A DNA stretch of 64,000 nt from Lyophyllum atratum. Lineage: Eukaryota; Basidiomycota; Agaricomycetes; Agaricales; Lyophyllaceae. Below, piece by piece: positions 10,401-21,320 of the stretch. Numbering within the stretch: position 1 is the stretch's first letter; each line of letters begins with the position of its first letter. Position numbers and translations under genes: made by a program. The stretch spans positions 496,001 through 560,000 of the forward strand of contig JACGCN010000032.1 of assembly GCA_014905825.1 (NCBI GenBank), written 5' to 3'. The notes under the pieces were generated by a model. The model saw nothing but the letters and a program-made list of their open reading frames with translations. It was not told the DNA's origin and did not search any database.

Positions 10401-13400
10401 TTACTCCACATCTTGAATCTGAACTTGCACGAAAAGCGTCGAAAACAAATACTGAGAAAGCTGGGAATCATGCAGCGGTAAATGCCTGTAGCCTGTGTCA
10501 TATGTCAGAGTATATCCTGCCCTTCCAATGATAAAGAAATCACGTGCCTTGCTCTAAACACGCGAGGGGTGTACAATACACCGCGATCGGCTCGTCATCA
10601 TCACCATCGCTATCGTCCTCCAGTACAGAGAATTGCACAAACACTAGCTCCCTCATCCCCGGCCCACCCACGACCTCGAACGGCAGCTCTAGCGTCTGCT
10701 TCCATACGGGGTTGAATCCGTTGTTCCTCACTGGTTGCGTGCGCTCTACTACTGTGCGTGCAGTCGGGTACACAATGTCAGCGGAGGTACCTGCGGTAGA
10801 CGCGTTGAGTAGGGGCGGGTGGGTCCAGTCCGGGATGTGCAGAGAAACCTGGACGAGAGGATCCACAATAGACTTTTCGACGACCTCCTGTCCGGTGCTG
10901 TCACGGAGACGCGGGAGCTGATGTGCCGAGATGATCTGCAGGATACCCGTACGTCGTAAGTATATGTGAAAAGCATATGGATTTGGTAAAATAACATACG
11001 GTGACGTGGAGGACATGCTTGGTGCGCTTCGTCAAACCTTGATCGTTATCGTTCCGGAGTACTTCAGGTTTGAGTACGAACCCAGCGCGTCCATTGCGCT
11101 GGAACATCGCCTGGTTCATAGTATACCCCAGATCTACGAAACAACACCGCTTCTTGAGCATAGAGCTCCATATGCCGAAGATAGGAATGGCAAACTCACC
11201 AAACGTCTGCCAATTGATAGCGACGACCTGCGCCCCTGCCGCCCAGTACCGATGCGGCTCATAATTCGTCGAATTCACCCTCGTCCCCTTCGGATATATC
11301 CTCACCATGTGCCCTTTCGTATGCTTAACCAGCTCGTGCATCGTGCTTGCACCTTTCAACAGTTTGTTCGCCGCACTCTCCGAGAGTGAGAAGATGTGCT
11401 CCGGCGCGTACCCGTGATCCAACCCAAAGCCATGACACTTCACGCCGACGGTGTACACAAGCAGCGATGCCAGCGCGAAGGACATCTTCACCTTGGGCTT
11501 CGCGGTGGAGGAGGGAGGGCTGTCGACCGTGGAGGCAGAATCCTTCCCTCGTACGCGTCGCCATTTCTGCTTGAGCTCGCCAAGCCCGCTCTTGATCTCC
11601 CCAGTGATGTTGGTTCCAGCGTCCTCATCCTCACTCGACGAGTCGGACGAGGCGTCGGCTTCGAGAACTTGGGGCTTCGCGGCGGGCGCTGGGGTGGCTT
11701 TTTTGACGCGGAGGGCTTCCAGCTGGGCGACAACATAGAGGTTCTTCGCCTGTAGAGAGCGCCATGAGCAGCTGTAGCGATTTGGGAAAGAGACCGAATC
11801 ACCTTGAGCAGGAACTTGCCCTTGAGATCTTCGGGACTTGGAAGAACACTGATCTTGGGACGGCCTTCGACAGGTGCACGGATGAGAGCCTCGCCGAATA
11901 CTTCGACCATGATTTCGACGAGCATGTCCTGCTGCTTGAGCCCGCAATGCACCTCAGCGGAGATGAGGAGCGGGTATGGAGAGGCCACAAAAGCGTACTT
12001 GGCGATCGCATGGCAAATATCGCGCAACGAGACCTTAGAAGTGAATGTTTTGCCATGGAATACGACAGGTTCGGTATCACCATCGTAGATATCCACTGTT
12101 CGCATGTAGTGAGAAGTGAAAAGACGGGTTATGAGGGTAAGGACGTACGTTCAACACTGCGGCAGCTGTGGAGGAGTGCGCGGATGTAGCCCTCGATGGT
12201 GCTGACGCCGACAAGCTGGTGGCCGATGAGGTAGGTGTTGTGCGAAGAGGAGATGTAATACTCGGATATGGGCCGCGTCATATCCTGCCAGACGTCGCGA
12301 TCCTTTTCTGAGAACACAGCGTTGTCGGAAGACATAAGGAATGAACTGAAGCCGTCGAGAGTGAGGGTCTCCGGAGCTGTAGCTGCTGGAGTGGTACGCT
12401 CCGTGGTCGCGATCGCCTGCGTCGAAGGGGCTTGGATGCTGAGGGGCTTGTTAGCTGCGGGTGTAGTATCTGCAGGTGCGGCGGGCTGCGCGGCCACTCC
12501 TAGTTCCAGAGGGGATTCGGTAGGCGGGGGCGTATCTTCGGGCTTCACAGAGGCTGGTGGAGAGGTCGCTGCAGACGAAGAGTACTTTGCAAAGATAGCT
12601 TTGAGTGCGTCCGACGTCAACCTGGTCTATTGAGCGACGTCAGCCAAACTGATGATTCAGGGTTATGAAGCGAAGGCGTACGTGCTGGGTATCGCGCATG
12701 AACTTTTCGAAGGCAGGGAAATCGAACTTGCCGTCATTCGCTTTACGGAGGTCATGGTAGATTTCTTCAATTTCCGGGCGTCGTTTGAGTTCCTTGACGA
12801 AGGTTTGGAACGCTTCAAAGTCCAGGTATCCCTGCTTCTTCGAATCGGCATCCTACCAAGCGGCGAAAATAAGTTACCACTTGGAAGACAAGATAAAGAA
12901 AACTCACGTTAAACAGTGTCTTTAACTTGGGCGTCGACACGGTCGCGTTAAGCCTCCAGCATAGTTTCTCCACCTCCTCAAAGCTCAGTCTATTATCGCC
13001 CCCCGTGTCCGCACCCTTCCAATACTGGCGTTCCCATACAGCGTCGCGCACTTGTACGTTCCCCAGCCCCGTCATCAGCCCCTGCCGTATAGCTAGGAGC
13101 TTGCGCACCGAAGCATCCCACATCACGAAGACCTCATGTGTGTCAGCCAGTATGTGGAGGGTCTTGTACGTGCCCTCCAGGATATATATCACCGTGAGCC
13201 ACAGCTCCTCCGCGGACGTTGGGAACGCGAACTGCTCTCGGTAGTATCGAGCGGCAGGGCCGGACCGGATCTCCTTGACGGTCTCGAGTGCAACTGTGAG
13301 GGGGCGTTAGTACTTCGGGAACGGGAGGGCAACGACACTTACCAACGCCTATCTTACTCGACTTGTAGATAATACGCCCTTCGTCCGGGTCCAGCTGGAA

Positions 13401-13628
13401 GAGGACGCGTTTCTGCTTCTTCTCCGAGATCTTAAGCATCATCGTCCCTTTCAGCAGCTCATCGGGCACGCTAAAGTCACTATGCTCGCTGTCCGGTAGC
13501 TGCACCGTCGATGGTGAGGGCGAGGGCAAAGGAGACGGGATGAGTTTGGCTTTCAACTTGTCGGTCGACATATGTGCGAGCCGACGACCCTCTTTGCGTA
13601 TCCAATCGGAGGTTCCGTGGGCGGCCAT
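10401..13628 (-). CDS. Phosphoinositide-specific phospholipase C (delta-like)
   Basis: The spliced product of roughly 880-900 residues has the full delta-type layout. The N-terminal part is PH-like (KGTMMLKISEKKQKRVLFQL), followed by EF-hands (DTGGDNRLSFEEV), catalytic box X, an acidic X-Y linker (ASSDSSSEDEDAG), box Y (KCHGFGLDHGYAPEHIFSLS through NYEPHRYWAAGAQVVAINWQ) and a C2 domain (LQIISAHQLPR...NPVWKQTLELPF). Catalytic residues are in place: SSSHNTYL (His, Asn), VELDIYDGD (Glu, Asp; codons split by the intron near 12150), FHGKTF (second His) and ISAEVHC. It should hydrolyse PIP2 to IP3 and diacylglycerol in a calcium-dependent way at the plasma membrane. The start at 13628 is the first ATG of the PH exon. 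The last intron (10493-10547) is GC-AG; only this splice gives the conserved end GYRHLPLHDSQLSQYLFSTL. Confidence 0.93.
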
Positions 13629-16017
13629 GGCGAGCAATGATGGTGGGTATTAAGAATGTGGGTGGGTATAACGAGCTGCGGATGTAGATCGAGGGATCGA
13701 TATGCAGCTGTTGGAGTTGGAGACAGCTGGACCGTGACGGAGTTGGCTCAGGCTGTGCCACTGCCCAGTTATGGCACTTGGCATCACGTGATCTACACTG
13801 CACCGAGCGGGCCTTCAGAGAAATCGCGGAAGAGAAGAGACGAGTAGAAGTCAGAAAAAGTACTCAAGAGTTATAGCTCTCATCCACTTTGACTAAATTC
13901 TTGGAAGTTTTTGCATGCATTCCGCAGAATTGCAGCAGTGACTAGTTGCCTCAGGAATGACGCGGGCGCCCCATCTCAACTTGAACATGGTATACGGTAG
14001 AGTGACTCTGAGACCTTGTGCAGCGAGCTTGGAAAAGAGTAAGTACTCAGACAACGATGACAGTGAATAGAAACGGTTCACGCTAATAGCTGACTCCTCT
14101 CCGTTGCTGATCTGTCCATTGGCCGACTTGGTCCTACTGAAAAAGCCCAAGTTCTTGAACGTGAAGCTGATGTAGACATGCCTTAGGAAGGCATATCGTG
14201 TTGCGGAATGGGTCCAAGACTAGTCGAAATGGGACACGGGGAGAGGCGCCTGGACGCGTCGCGGTTGAGAACAAGGCGTGATCGTCACGAGTTGTGCCCC
14301 AGTGAATCTAATCTGATCTGATCTACTAAAATCGCAAGCCAAATTCGTCTGTCGCTTTTGGAAGCCGCCAACTCAGCGTCAGCGTTCAGGCCTCCAGCGC
14401 TTCAGCTCTCATTCTCCGCTTAATCGCAGCTTCGCGCCCGTCGTTCCGACGATTTCATGTTTATAATGAGCAAGGAGGCAAGTCGATCTGGTAACTACTA
14501 CTTGTTGTAACGTCAACGGTCATGGAGCATATGTGATCCCGTTGTATCTCTAGACGGCGCTATCCCGGTCCCATAAGATCCCCCTACGTCCTTGACGCGC
14601 ACTCACTGACTATAGCGGCTTTTTGAATCTGCTTATCGTCCCTATATACGAAGCACGATGGACGCGGTCGCGAGCCTCCGCTCGCGGAATGGTATTGAGC
14701 GTTAGATTGGGATGCACTTGGGATGCACTGTCATACTTAGTATGGGCGACGGACGACGGACATGGCGAAGGAGGCCCCAAAACCGACTCTTCATCTGCAT
14801 GAATGGGCTACCGCTGTGACGGTCGGCCATATGTTCCTCGTTGCCATCGACCAGAGGAGAACCCTACAGGCGATATTACGTTTGGAGTTATGGCGAGCCA
14901 CGTTTTGGATATCCTTCTAGCCCATACTGACAGGGACGATGTCTTAGTCTTCTAGGGCCTATCAATATAGTTGGACGACGGTCGTATCATACAGTAAGAT
15001 TCGAATGTGCAGACATTTTTAGATGACCTGGTACACGCAGAAACGACTTGCTAAGCTCCTTCTCAACGCAAGAGCGCCAGTTCCAAACATGTATGCCCAC
15101 GAATTCTTTACCAAGCCAGAAGCCAGTTGTCGGTTGGTCAGGAACCAAGTGGCCATCGTTGCAAGTTCCGTCATCGGGTAACACCTCGACCGGAACATAT
15201 CGAAGCTAGCCCGATGCTCTGACAACCTGTCGCCTTGTATCTCGACTTGGCACTGCTGAAAATTGTCATCACATCTTCGTTGTATACAATCAGGCTGGCC
15301 GCATATGGAAACCCTTCTTCTGGTAATTGATGGCCTCTGGGATATGCCAGAATGGGTGCCTCTTGACTTACAATGGGAGGGTCGAACATGTTGTACGAGG
15401 TAACAACTTGTCACATAGGCTGCCCCATGCGAAACAACACTATTGACGCAGATCTGGTGGTGGAATACAAAGGCGGGCTGGAGCGCTTAATTTTTTGGCT
15501 GCGCCTCATGCTGGATGTGATGGTCCCAGAATGGCAGTTCTAGCCCTCCCGGCAAACTCCCGGACTGATGATCGGCATGATTCTGAGTCCATCGTCTGCT
15601 CGAGAAAACATCAGGGACCAAAGATGCCTGCTGACACAATGCTGACAGACTTGATACCGCCGCCACCAGCCTCAACAACAAGGCGCCTCCTCGGTTCAAC
15701 ATTCACAATGTACTCCCATCGCCATGGTGGATCGACAAAGTGCAAGTTTTACAGTAACATTACTAATTTGGGTTGTAGGTCCACGCTTTTATATCTCTCG
15801 CTACTCATCAAGATGGATGTTAACCTTCGTCTTCTGCAATACGAAGCTCAATGAAGATAGACACAGCTGTGCTGTATAAAGGATCACCGTACGTTCAACT
15901 TCACGACGTAAACTTGTGGTATTCGCGTTTACTTTACTTTATGACTTACCCCCGCTACCCCAGAATCTCCATTGCCCTCTAAGCCCGCCTGTTCCTTGAC
16001 CTCGATCGCGGTCCTCG
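13629..16017. other. Long intergenic stretch, possible unrecognised gene on the minus strand
   Basis: No known family is visible. On the minus strand, 14987-15760 carries three overlapping open frames, including one reading EYIVNVEPRRRLVVEAGGGG near 15640-15710 and one reading PPIVSQEAPILAYPRGHQLP near 15320-15385. No convincing splice model joins them. A short TCTGATCTGATC repeat lies near 14310. The right end holds the promoter of the zinc-cluster gene. Treat any gene here as unproven. Confidence 0.35.
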
Positions 16018-17701
16018 ATGGACGATTCCACCAGATATCCCTATGCGCTCTATGCTGGCTACGATGCTACGGAGCTCTCAAATCCACCCGTCTTTTTCGA
16101 CAACGACCTAAATCTTCGCTTATTTCCCTCCCAACTAGACTTCCAGGAAGAAAGCACTCCGTCCGTGTACTATAACGGCCCTCCACATCATCACTCCACG
16201 CATGATCCATGGCAGCAAAGAGTCCCTCATGAAACACAGCACAATAACCCGTACGAGCAACAAGCCCAGAATACGCAACAACCTACACATATACCCACCT
16301 CATTTTCAAGCGACCCGGGATGGTCACAAGTACGCTTCCGTCCCTTGTTCCTGCGTTCGATCGCTCATGACCGTTTGCTCCCGCCAGCCATTCATTTCAG
16401 ACTCCCATCGCACATCCATAAGGTCCATTGAGCGAGGCCCAGTCCACCGTCCCGATACAATGTGGGCCCAGAACCCGCAGTTCACCGGGGCGTTCGACCT
16501 ACAGAGCCAGCGCCACTATAACAACGTCGGCTGGACCGAAGCGACCCTGCCCGATGACAGCGACGACCACTATGCCCGAACAAGAGGCTTGGATAGCTTC
16601 GTCCCGAATGTGCCGGACGTTGGTTCGGGTGTTTTAATTGATGATGACGACTTCTACGTGGATGAAAGGGCGTCGGTACCGCTGGGATACTATGTACAGA
16701 ACGTGAGTCCCTTGTCCTGCTTTTATTTAATGCTCCTGTGATGCTGAGCCTTCCTACAGGACTTTGAGGTTGAAGCTAATACGCCTTTCGATGCTTCGTA
16801 TGAGACCTTTTCAACCAATCCAGGACTGTTCGATGAATTTCCCAGCCCAAGGAGTGCTGTTCATGAGTCCAGTCCTAGCGTTACCTTTGCAAACGCGCAT
16901 TCCCCAAGCGCTACATTATTTCAAGATGCATCACAACCTCAACCGCATTCCTCGTATTCCGAGCTATCAGCCAATGTCGAATTCTTGTCCAGTGTCACCC
17001 AGACCTCCCAGAATGACTCGAACATGCTCATGACCCAGTCATTTCCGTCTGAGTTCCAACATCATGACCAGACCCAAGGAATGTTACGGACGTCGGATCG
17101 CCAGTCCCAACGACCTACAAATCGACCAGGCCACTACCACCGCTCCTCTCTGGAAGATACGATCATATCGCCGCCCCCACTTCAAGACTTTTCTTCTACT
17201 CCTTCAATGCTGTCTGTTCGCGGTTGGGCGCCTGCCAGCAATGCACCTTACGAGTTGCTCCCTTCTATACGGTCTTCCTCGAGAAGCCGCTCCCCGCCTG
17301 CCTACGTTGCTTCCGGAGCTCCTGCGCCAAGGGGAGCTACATACACCTCGCGTTTCCGGGCGGTATCTTTTGCCGAATCGACGAAAAACTCGGAGACGAA
17401 GCGCCGGCCAATCCTCGCGTGCTTGTCCTGTCGCGAGCGGAAGATCGCATGTGGAAGGCCAGCTGAGGAAAATGAAGACCAAACATGCAAGTACGGTCTT
17501 CCCATTCATCGAATCCAACCTCGTGTTGCTGACATCCACGTGGTTTCCTCTTGCAGCCAATGCAGACGCCGCCAGATCCCATGCGAGTATCCGAAGGAAA
17601 GCCTCCGTGGACATCCTCGTCGTCTGATGGGAAAAAATGGGGGAAGTGCTGGTGGAGGTGTGAGCGGCTACTATGAATATACCGGTGGTGCAGCGAGGTG
17701 A
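16018..17701 (+). CDS. Zn(II)2Cys6 transcription factor with C-terminal zinc cluster
   Basis: Four exons (16018-16329, 16388-16702, 16760-17490, 17557-17701) join in frame to give 500 residues. The first 420 residues are low-complexity and rich in Ser, Pro, Gln, His and Asn, as in activation regions. The zinc cluster sits at about residues 429-463: CLSCRERKIACGRP, a short acidic loop, then CNQCRRRQIPCEYP. This gives the six cysteines with the C-x2-C-x6-C spacing on both sides of the loop. The final intron falls between the two halves of the cluster, splitting the codon after the fourth cysteine (TGC AA/C). The end is Gly-rich. It should be a nuclear DNA-binding regulator; targets cannot be inferred. 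No fungal-specific middle homology domain is visible. It is convergent with the gene at 17973-18695. Confidence 0.9.
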
Positions 17702-17972
17702 GATCTGTTTGCCCCCAAGGCGCGAAAGGCATCGATGGTTCCATCACTTCCTTTCTTTTACCGTGGACCTGTCTCGGACACTAGATGATACCCGTTGCAA
17801 CAGCCTTCACTTATGCCTCCACGGTCCAAGATCGGATTGTCTTACCCACTGAAAGCGTTGTGCAATATTAAACATGTATAGTAATCCAATATAACGATTA
17901 TCCGCAGCTCCCTCCCATTCATCTGTTACCCGTACTCGCACACCAAGAACAGACTTCCAAGCACCTAAACAC

Positions 17973-18695
17973 CTAAACATACTCGACCACCTCGACAGGC
18001 TTGAGTCCAAACTGGCGACGCGGCATGAAGTGCTGCAGGCAATCGACATGAACGTGCCATCTACGCGAATGACGGGATAGGAACACCGGTGGTGACACTG
18101 CCCAGTATGTCCGCCGATCCCCACACATTGCGCAGCGCTCCTGCTCCCTCACCCTCTCCAGATCTCCATCCGCGTCTCTAATCCTGTCATACTCCCGTCT
18201 GGAACACCAATCTTCCAGCTCATTCTTCCGAGGTCTCCCAGGGTGTACATATTGATCGCTGTCGTCCTCCTCCGGGTCAGGCCGCCAGTTCGGCGGTGTC
18301 GCAAAGACGTACGCGCCAAGCCTCTCGGCGATACGCGACCAAACGTCATCCACCGTGAGGGAACGGGGATAGAGCAGGCCTGGACAGAAGGTGTCTTCGT
18401 GGCCATTGACGGTTTTGATACTGTAGGCATCCTTCCAGTACGTCTGCATTGAAGATATGATAAGGGTGCCACAGACTGAGAACGAGAAAGCCGACGTACA
18501 ATGTCTACGCCTTGGTTGACTCCGGTGGTGATATCGAGGAAGTCGTAACGCTTCTGGCGGTCGTGATTCTTGAAGACTGCGATAATCTTCTCTTTCTCCT
18601 GTCCGCTGATGAATCTGCATGCTAGATGGCATGATAACGAATTGGAGGCTTACCTCGGGACGATACTTGTGCGCGTCGGGCAAATGAATCGGCAT
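17973..18695 (-). CDS. Unrecognised Cys/His-rich protein, copy A of a two-member family
   Basis: Exons 18654-18695, 18500-18598 and 17973-18443 (introns of 55 and 56 nt) give 203 residues. I do not recognise the family. The protein starts MPIHLPDAHKYRPE, has a conserved core YDFLDITTGVNQGVD and CPGLLYPRSLTVDDVW, a charged variable middle (Asp/Glu/Arg-rich), and ends with CAMCGDRRTYWAVSPPVFLS followed 3 residues later by RRWHVHVDCLQH and PRRQFGLKPVEVVEY. The Cys/His pattern C-x2-C-x22-H-x-H-x2-C-x2-H would suit one zinc site. There is no signal peptide or membrane span. A paralogue at 44414-45073 has the same first two exon lengths (42 and 99 nt), which supports this model. Function is unknown; a small zinc-binding adaptor or nuclease-like fold is possible. 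Confidence 0.85.
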   Translation of the reverse strand: MPIHLPDAHKYRPEVSLQFVIMPSSMQIHQRTGEREDYRSLQESRPPEALRLPRYHHRSQPRRRHCTSAFSFSVCGTLIISSMQTYWKDAYSIKTVNGHEDTFCPGLLYPRSLTVDDVWSRIAERLGAYVFATPPNWRPDPEEDDSDQYVHPGRPRKNELEDWCSRREYDRIRDADGDLERVREQERCAMCGDRRTYWAVSPPVFLSRHSRRWHVHVDCLQHFMPRRQFGLKPVEVVEYV

Positions 18696-19390
18696 GGTGT
18701 ACAGACGGTCTTGTGGGTGGTAGATGAACTAGTTGACGGAACCAGAAGCGGTGTAAGTTGTACTGAAGGGCGCGAAGTGGCAACGGGGCCCTGATATAAA
18801 CAAGAAGGCTGGTCTGAGTCTATTTATCATAAAGCCAATGCGGTAAAACGGGGACATAGAAGAATAGCGGCGTACAGACCTGTACGTTGGCCGGTTTTCA
18901 CTTAAGAAAGCGAGTGCCCGCAACCAGGGTCCCGGAACAAGGGTGCGGAAACAAACTCATATCCACCACCAATCATTGTGTTCGCATGATATCAGTAGTG
19001 GAGTAGCATATTGAAGATAGAGCGGCCCGTGGCATGCAACAACACGATGTGCTGGGATGGGCTGGACTCTAGTAACCGGTCGGCGGTCAGCGTAATGCGC
19101 TTGGCCCTATACCTTAGCCTGTCACAGATAGCATGGCGAAGACCTAGGCCTATGTTTTCTTCTAAGAACAAGTTTCGAGTGCGAGACTAGCCATAGAAGG
19201 TGATGTTTTGCGTTCCGCACCGTAAACCGGTGGTGGTTGAATAGAAAGGGACTCGCGCCGCAGTTCCGATAGGAACGGCCCGTGTGTTGTCATGTGCTTG
19301 GCTGGAGCCTCTCTAGGATATGAATGCTAGGCTCGTCCCCATCCGGCTTCGCATCACATGACTACTCGAGAACTCGTTCAAGGCGAAGCC
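18696..19390. other. Intergenic, promoter side of copy A
   Basis: No coding frame with family resemblance is present. The part next to 18695 must carry the promoter of the Cys/His-rich gene. The far end runs into the foldback element. Confidence 0.45.
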
Positions 19391-19821
19391 GGCTGGGCCG
19401 TCTTGTCGCCCTTTTGGCGGAGTCCGCCAAACAAGACGCATCGACTTCGACAAAAAAGTGGCCTCGACCTCAAAAAAAGTCCTAAAATTGAGTATACAAG
19501 AAACTGTTTTTAGAGTATATAGAACACGATGGCATGAAATTTAGAAGGGAATTTTTTTGGGTTTGACTTGGTCATTACAGGGTGAAGGGTTGACTAGTTG
19601 ACTACCCATGTTTTGTATACGAGCCAGCCGCCAACAACGACGAAGTCAACTCAAAAATTTACCCTTGTAATTTTTTGTTCATTGTAGTCTATGTACTCAA
19701 AAAACGGTTTTTTGTATACTCAATTTGCGGACTTTTTTTTGAGGTGAGCAAGGGTTTTTGTCGAAGTCAAGACGTCTCATTTGGCGGGCTCCGCCAAAAG
19801 GGCGACAAGACGGCCCAGTCC
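19391..19821. mobile_element. Foldback MITE with long terminal inverted repeats
   Basis: About 430 bp form an almost complete hairpin. The left arm starts GGCTGGGCCGTCTTGTCGCC at 19391 and the right end reads back as GGACTGGGCCGTCTTGTCGC from 19821. The arms stay alignable for roughly 170 bp each, sharing a TTTTGGCGGAGTCCGCCAAA-type nested palindrome, CGACTTCGACAAAAA, a run of A before AGTCC, AATTGAGTATACAA and a TTGACTT(G/C)GTC segment. Only about 70 bp in the middle are unpaired. There is no transposase frame. Flanking bases (gcgaagcc left, cgctcgca right) still show weak inverted similarity, so the true ends may be a few bases further out and I cannot fix a target-site duplication. Confidence 0.8.
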
Positions 19822-20901
19822 GCTCGCAAGCTCGCCAACCTTCTCTCTTCTTGTCACATGCTTTAAATTATATAAGCTGATTTCTAAAGCCCGCTTGATC
19901 AAGAGAGCTTGCGAGTGTGACTGGTTCACGAGTCTATATGAATGCGTGTGAACCCTGGGTAAATAAAGCTTGTTTTCCCTTCGTTCTGACTTCATCTATC
20001 ATTGTGCTTCGTTAATTGGCAGCGCCACCTTCTCAGCGAGCTCAGCTAAACGGCCTAAGACGGTTGCATTCACAAAACGTCTGTGGTAATGGAGCTATCT
20101 GTGACTGACCCTTTGATCACGAATCACAGGCTTGATCCCATGTAGCGTTTCGACATGCTAATTGTCAAAGGGTAAGTAGCAAGGGGATCTTAGCGCCGAG
20201 GCACTAACGGAGAAATGTAAGCGGTGTTCGACATTGTCAATCAGCGATGGAGACCACGATTGGACAAGCTTTGTATTGGATCGAATGACGAGGAGCTGGA
20301 ATCGGGCGATATCGATCATAACTCCCGTCAACGTGTCGAGCCATGGGCATTGCCGCGCCAGACTCAAGGGAATGGACATCGTACCCCTTGTGGCGCTTAA
20401 CCTGCCCACGCGTCGCGAATGCCTATGTCGACCCTAAACGCGAAAGATTTGTCAACTTTAGGAGGTGAGCGGCTCCCAGGCTAAGCGTAGGCCCTCCGGA
20501 GTGGCAAAGGAGCCTGCTCGAAGTAAGTATCAAATACGGCTTGTCATCAAATGCTGATAGAAGGCTGGTACTAATAATCCGACGCGACAGAGTGAATTAA
20601 TGTACCACCACTGAATGCACCATCCCTGCCTCAGCGATTGAAGGAACGTCAGCTCTGGTGTGACGAGCTTCACTTCGTGTCCAGCTCATTCCTTCAACCT
20701 GCAAACTGGGGCGCCGCTCGCGATTTCAACTTCTTTTCTAGCCCCTGTTCTACATACTCGACGTGGGTCTCTGGCCGCCAGCACTATTCCTATGAGACAA
20801 GGTAAGTCTATGTTTTCCTTCGTTGACATTGATGGTCTGATAGCGAGAACGACAGCAGGGAATCATGCCTCACCAATATACCTTGATAGAAGGAACGGTT
20901 G
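19822..20901. other. Intergenic, no gene recognised
   Basis: Several short frames occur, such as 20660-20902 on the plus strand, but none resembles a known family or links by splice sites to a longer product. Confidence 0.45.
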
Positions 20902-21320
20902 ATGCCTTCTACCTCCCCTCCTTCCCCCTTCGTACCGTCTTACTATATTTTCGCTCTTTCTTTAACCCTAATCAGCATTCTCAGGCAGCGCTGTCTATAT
21001 ACGCCCCCTTTTCTACTTCATACGCTCTTGACTAACCGGAATTTCTTCTTTAGACATGGCCCAACCACGGGCATAGTAACCGCCTACGGCTATGTGCTCA
21101 GGAAGAGCGCCATCGTTTTCATCCTGCTATTCTCCGCTTCGCATCCACTGGTAAGTCCATATTCTCGGGCAATATTCCTCGCCCACTTATCCGTTGATAT
21201 AGTCTTGCATCGGCCAGGCATCGTCACCCAAAATGTGGTGGCTTCTTCCGACAGTCGGCCTATGCGGAATACTTGAAACTCTCGGATGGGCAACGCGGTT
21301 GTCGTCCAGTATTAAACCTG
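20902..21320 (+). pseudogene. RTA1-like membrane protein, N-terminal fragment
   Basis: Two segments match the start of RTA1/RTM1-type seven-TM lipid-translocation proteins. The first is AYGYVLRKSAIVFILLFSAS, ending at 21150. After a 67-nt intron (21151-21217, GTAAGT...GCCAG) comes MWWLLPTVGLCGILETLGWA and TRLSSS. These correspond to the Y-x-P-S-K helix and the WWLLPT...CGILE..GW helix of the family. The remaining five helices are missing: after about 21310 no frame or splice continues the match. The upstream part to ATG 20902 is hydrophobic but not diagnostic. The piece is probably a relic of a gene truncated by rearrangement. Confidence 0.55.

Noticed and set aside
14987..15702. Secreted-protein gene on the minus strand
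   Set aside because: Three frames are open but no splice model links them, and the apparent signal peptide (from 15702) is followed by no recognisable domain.
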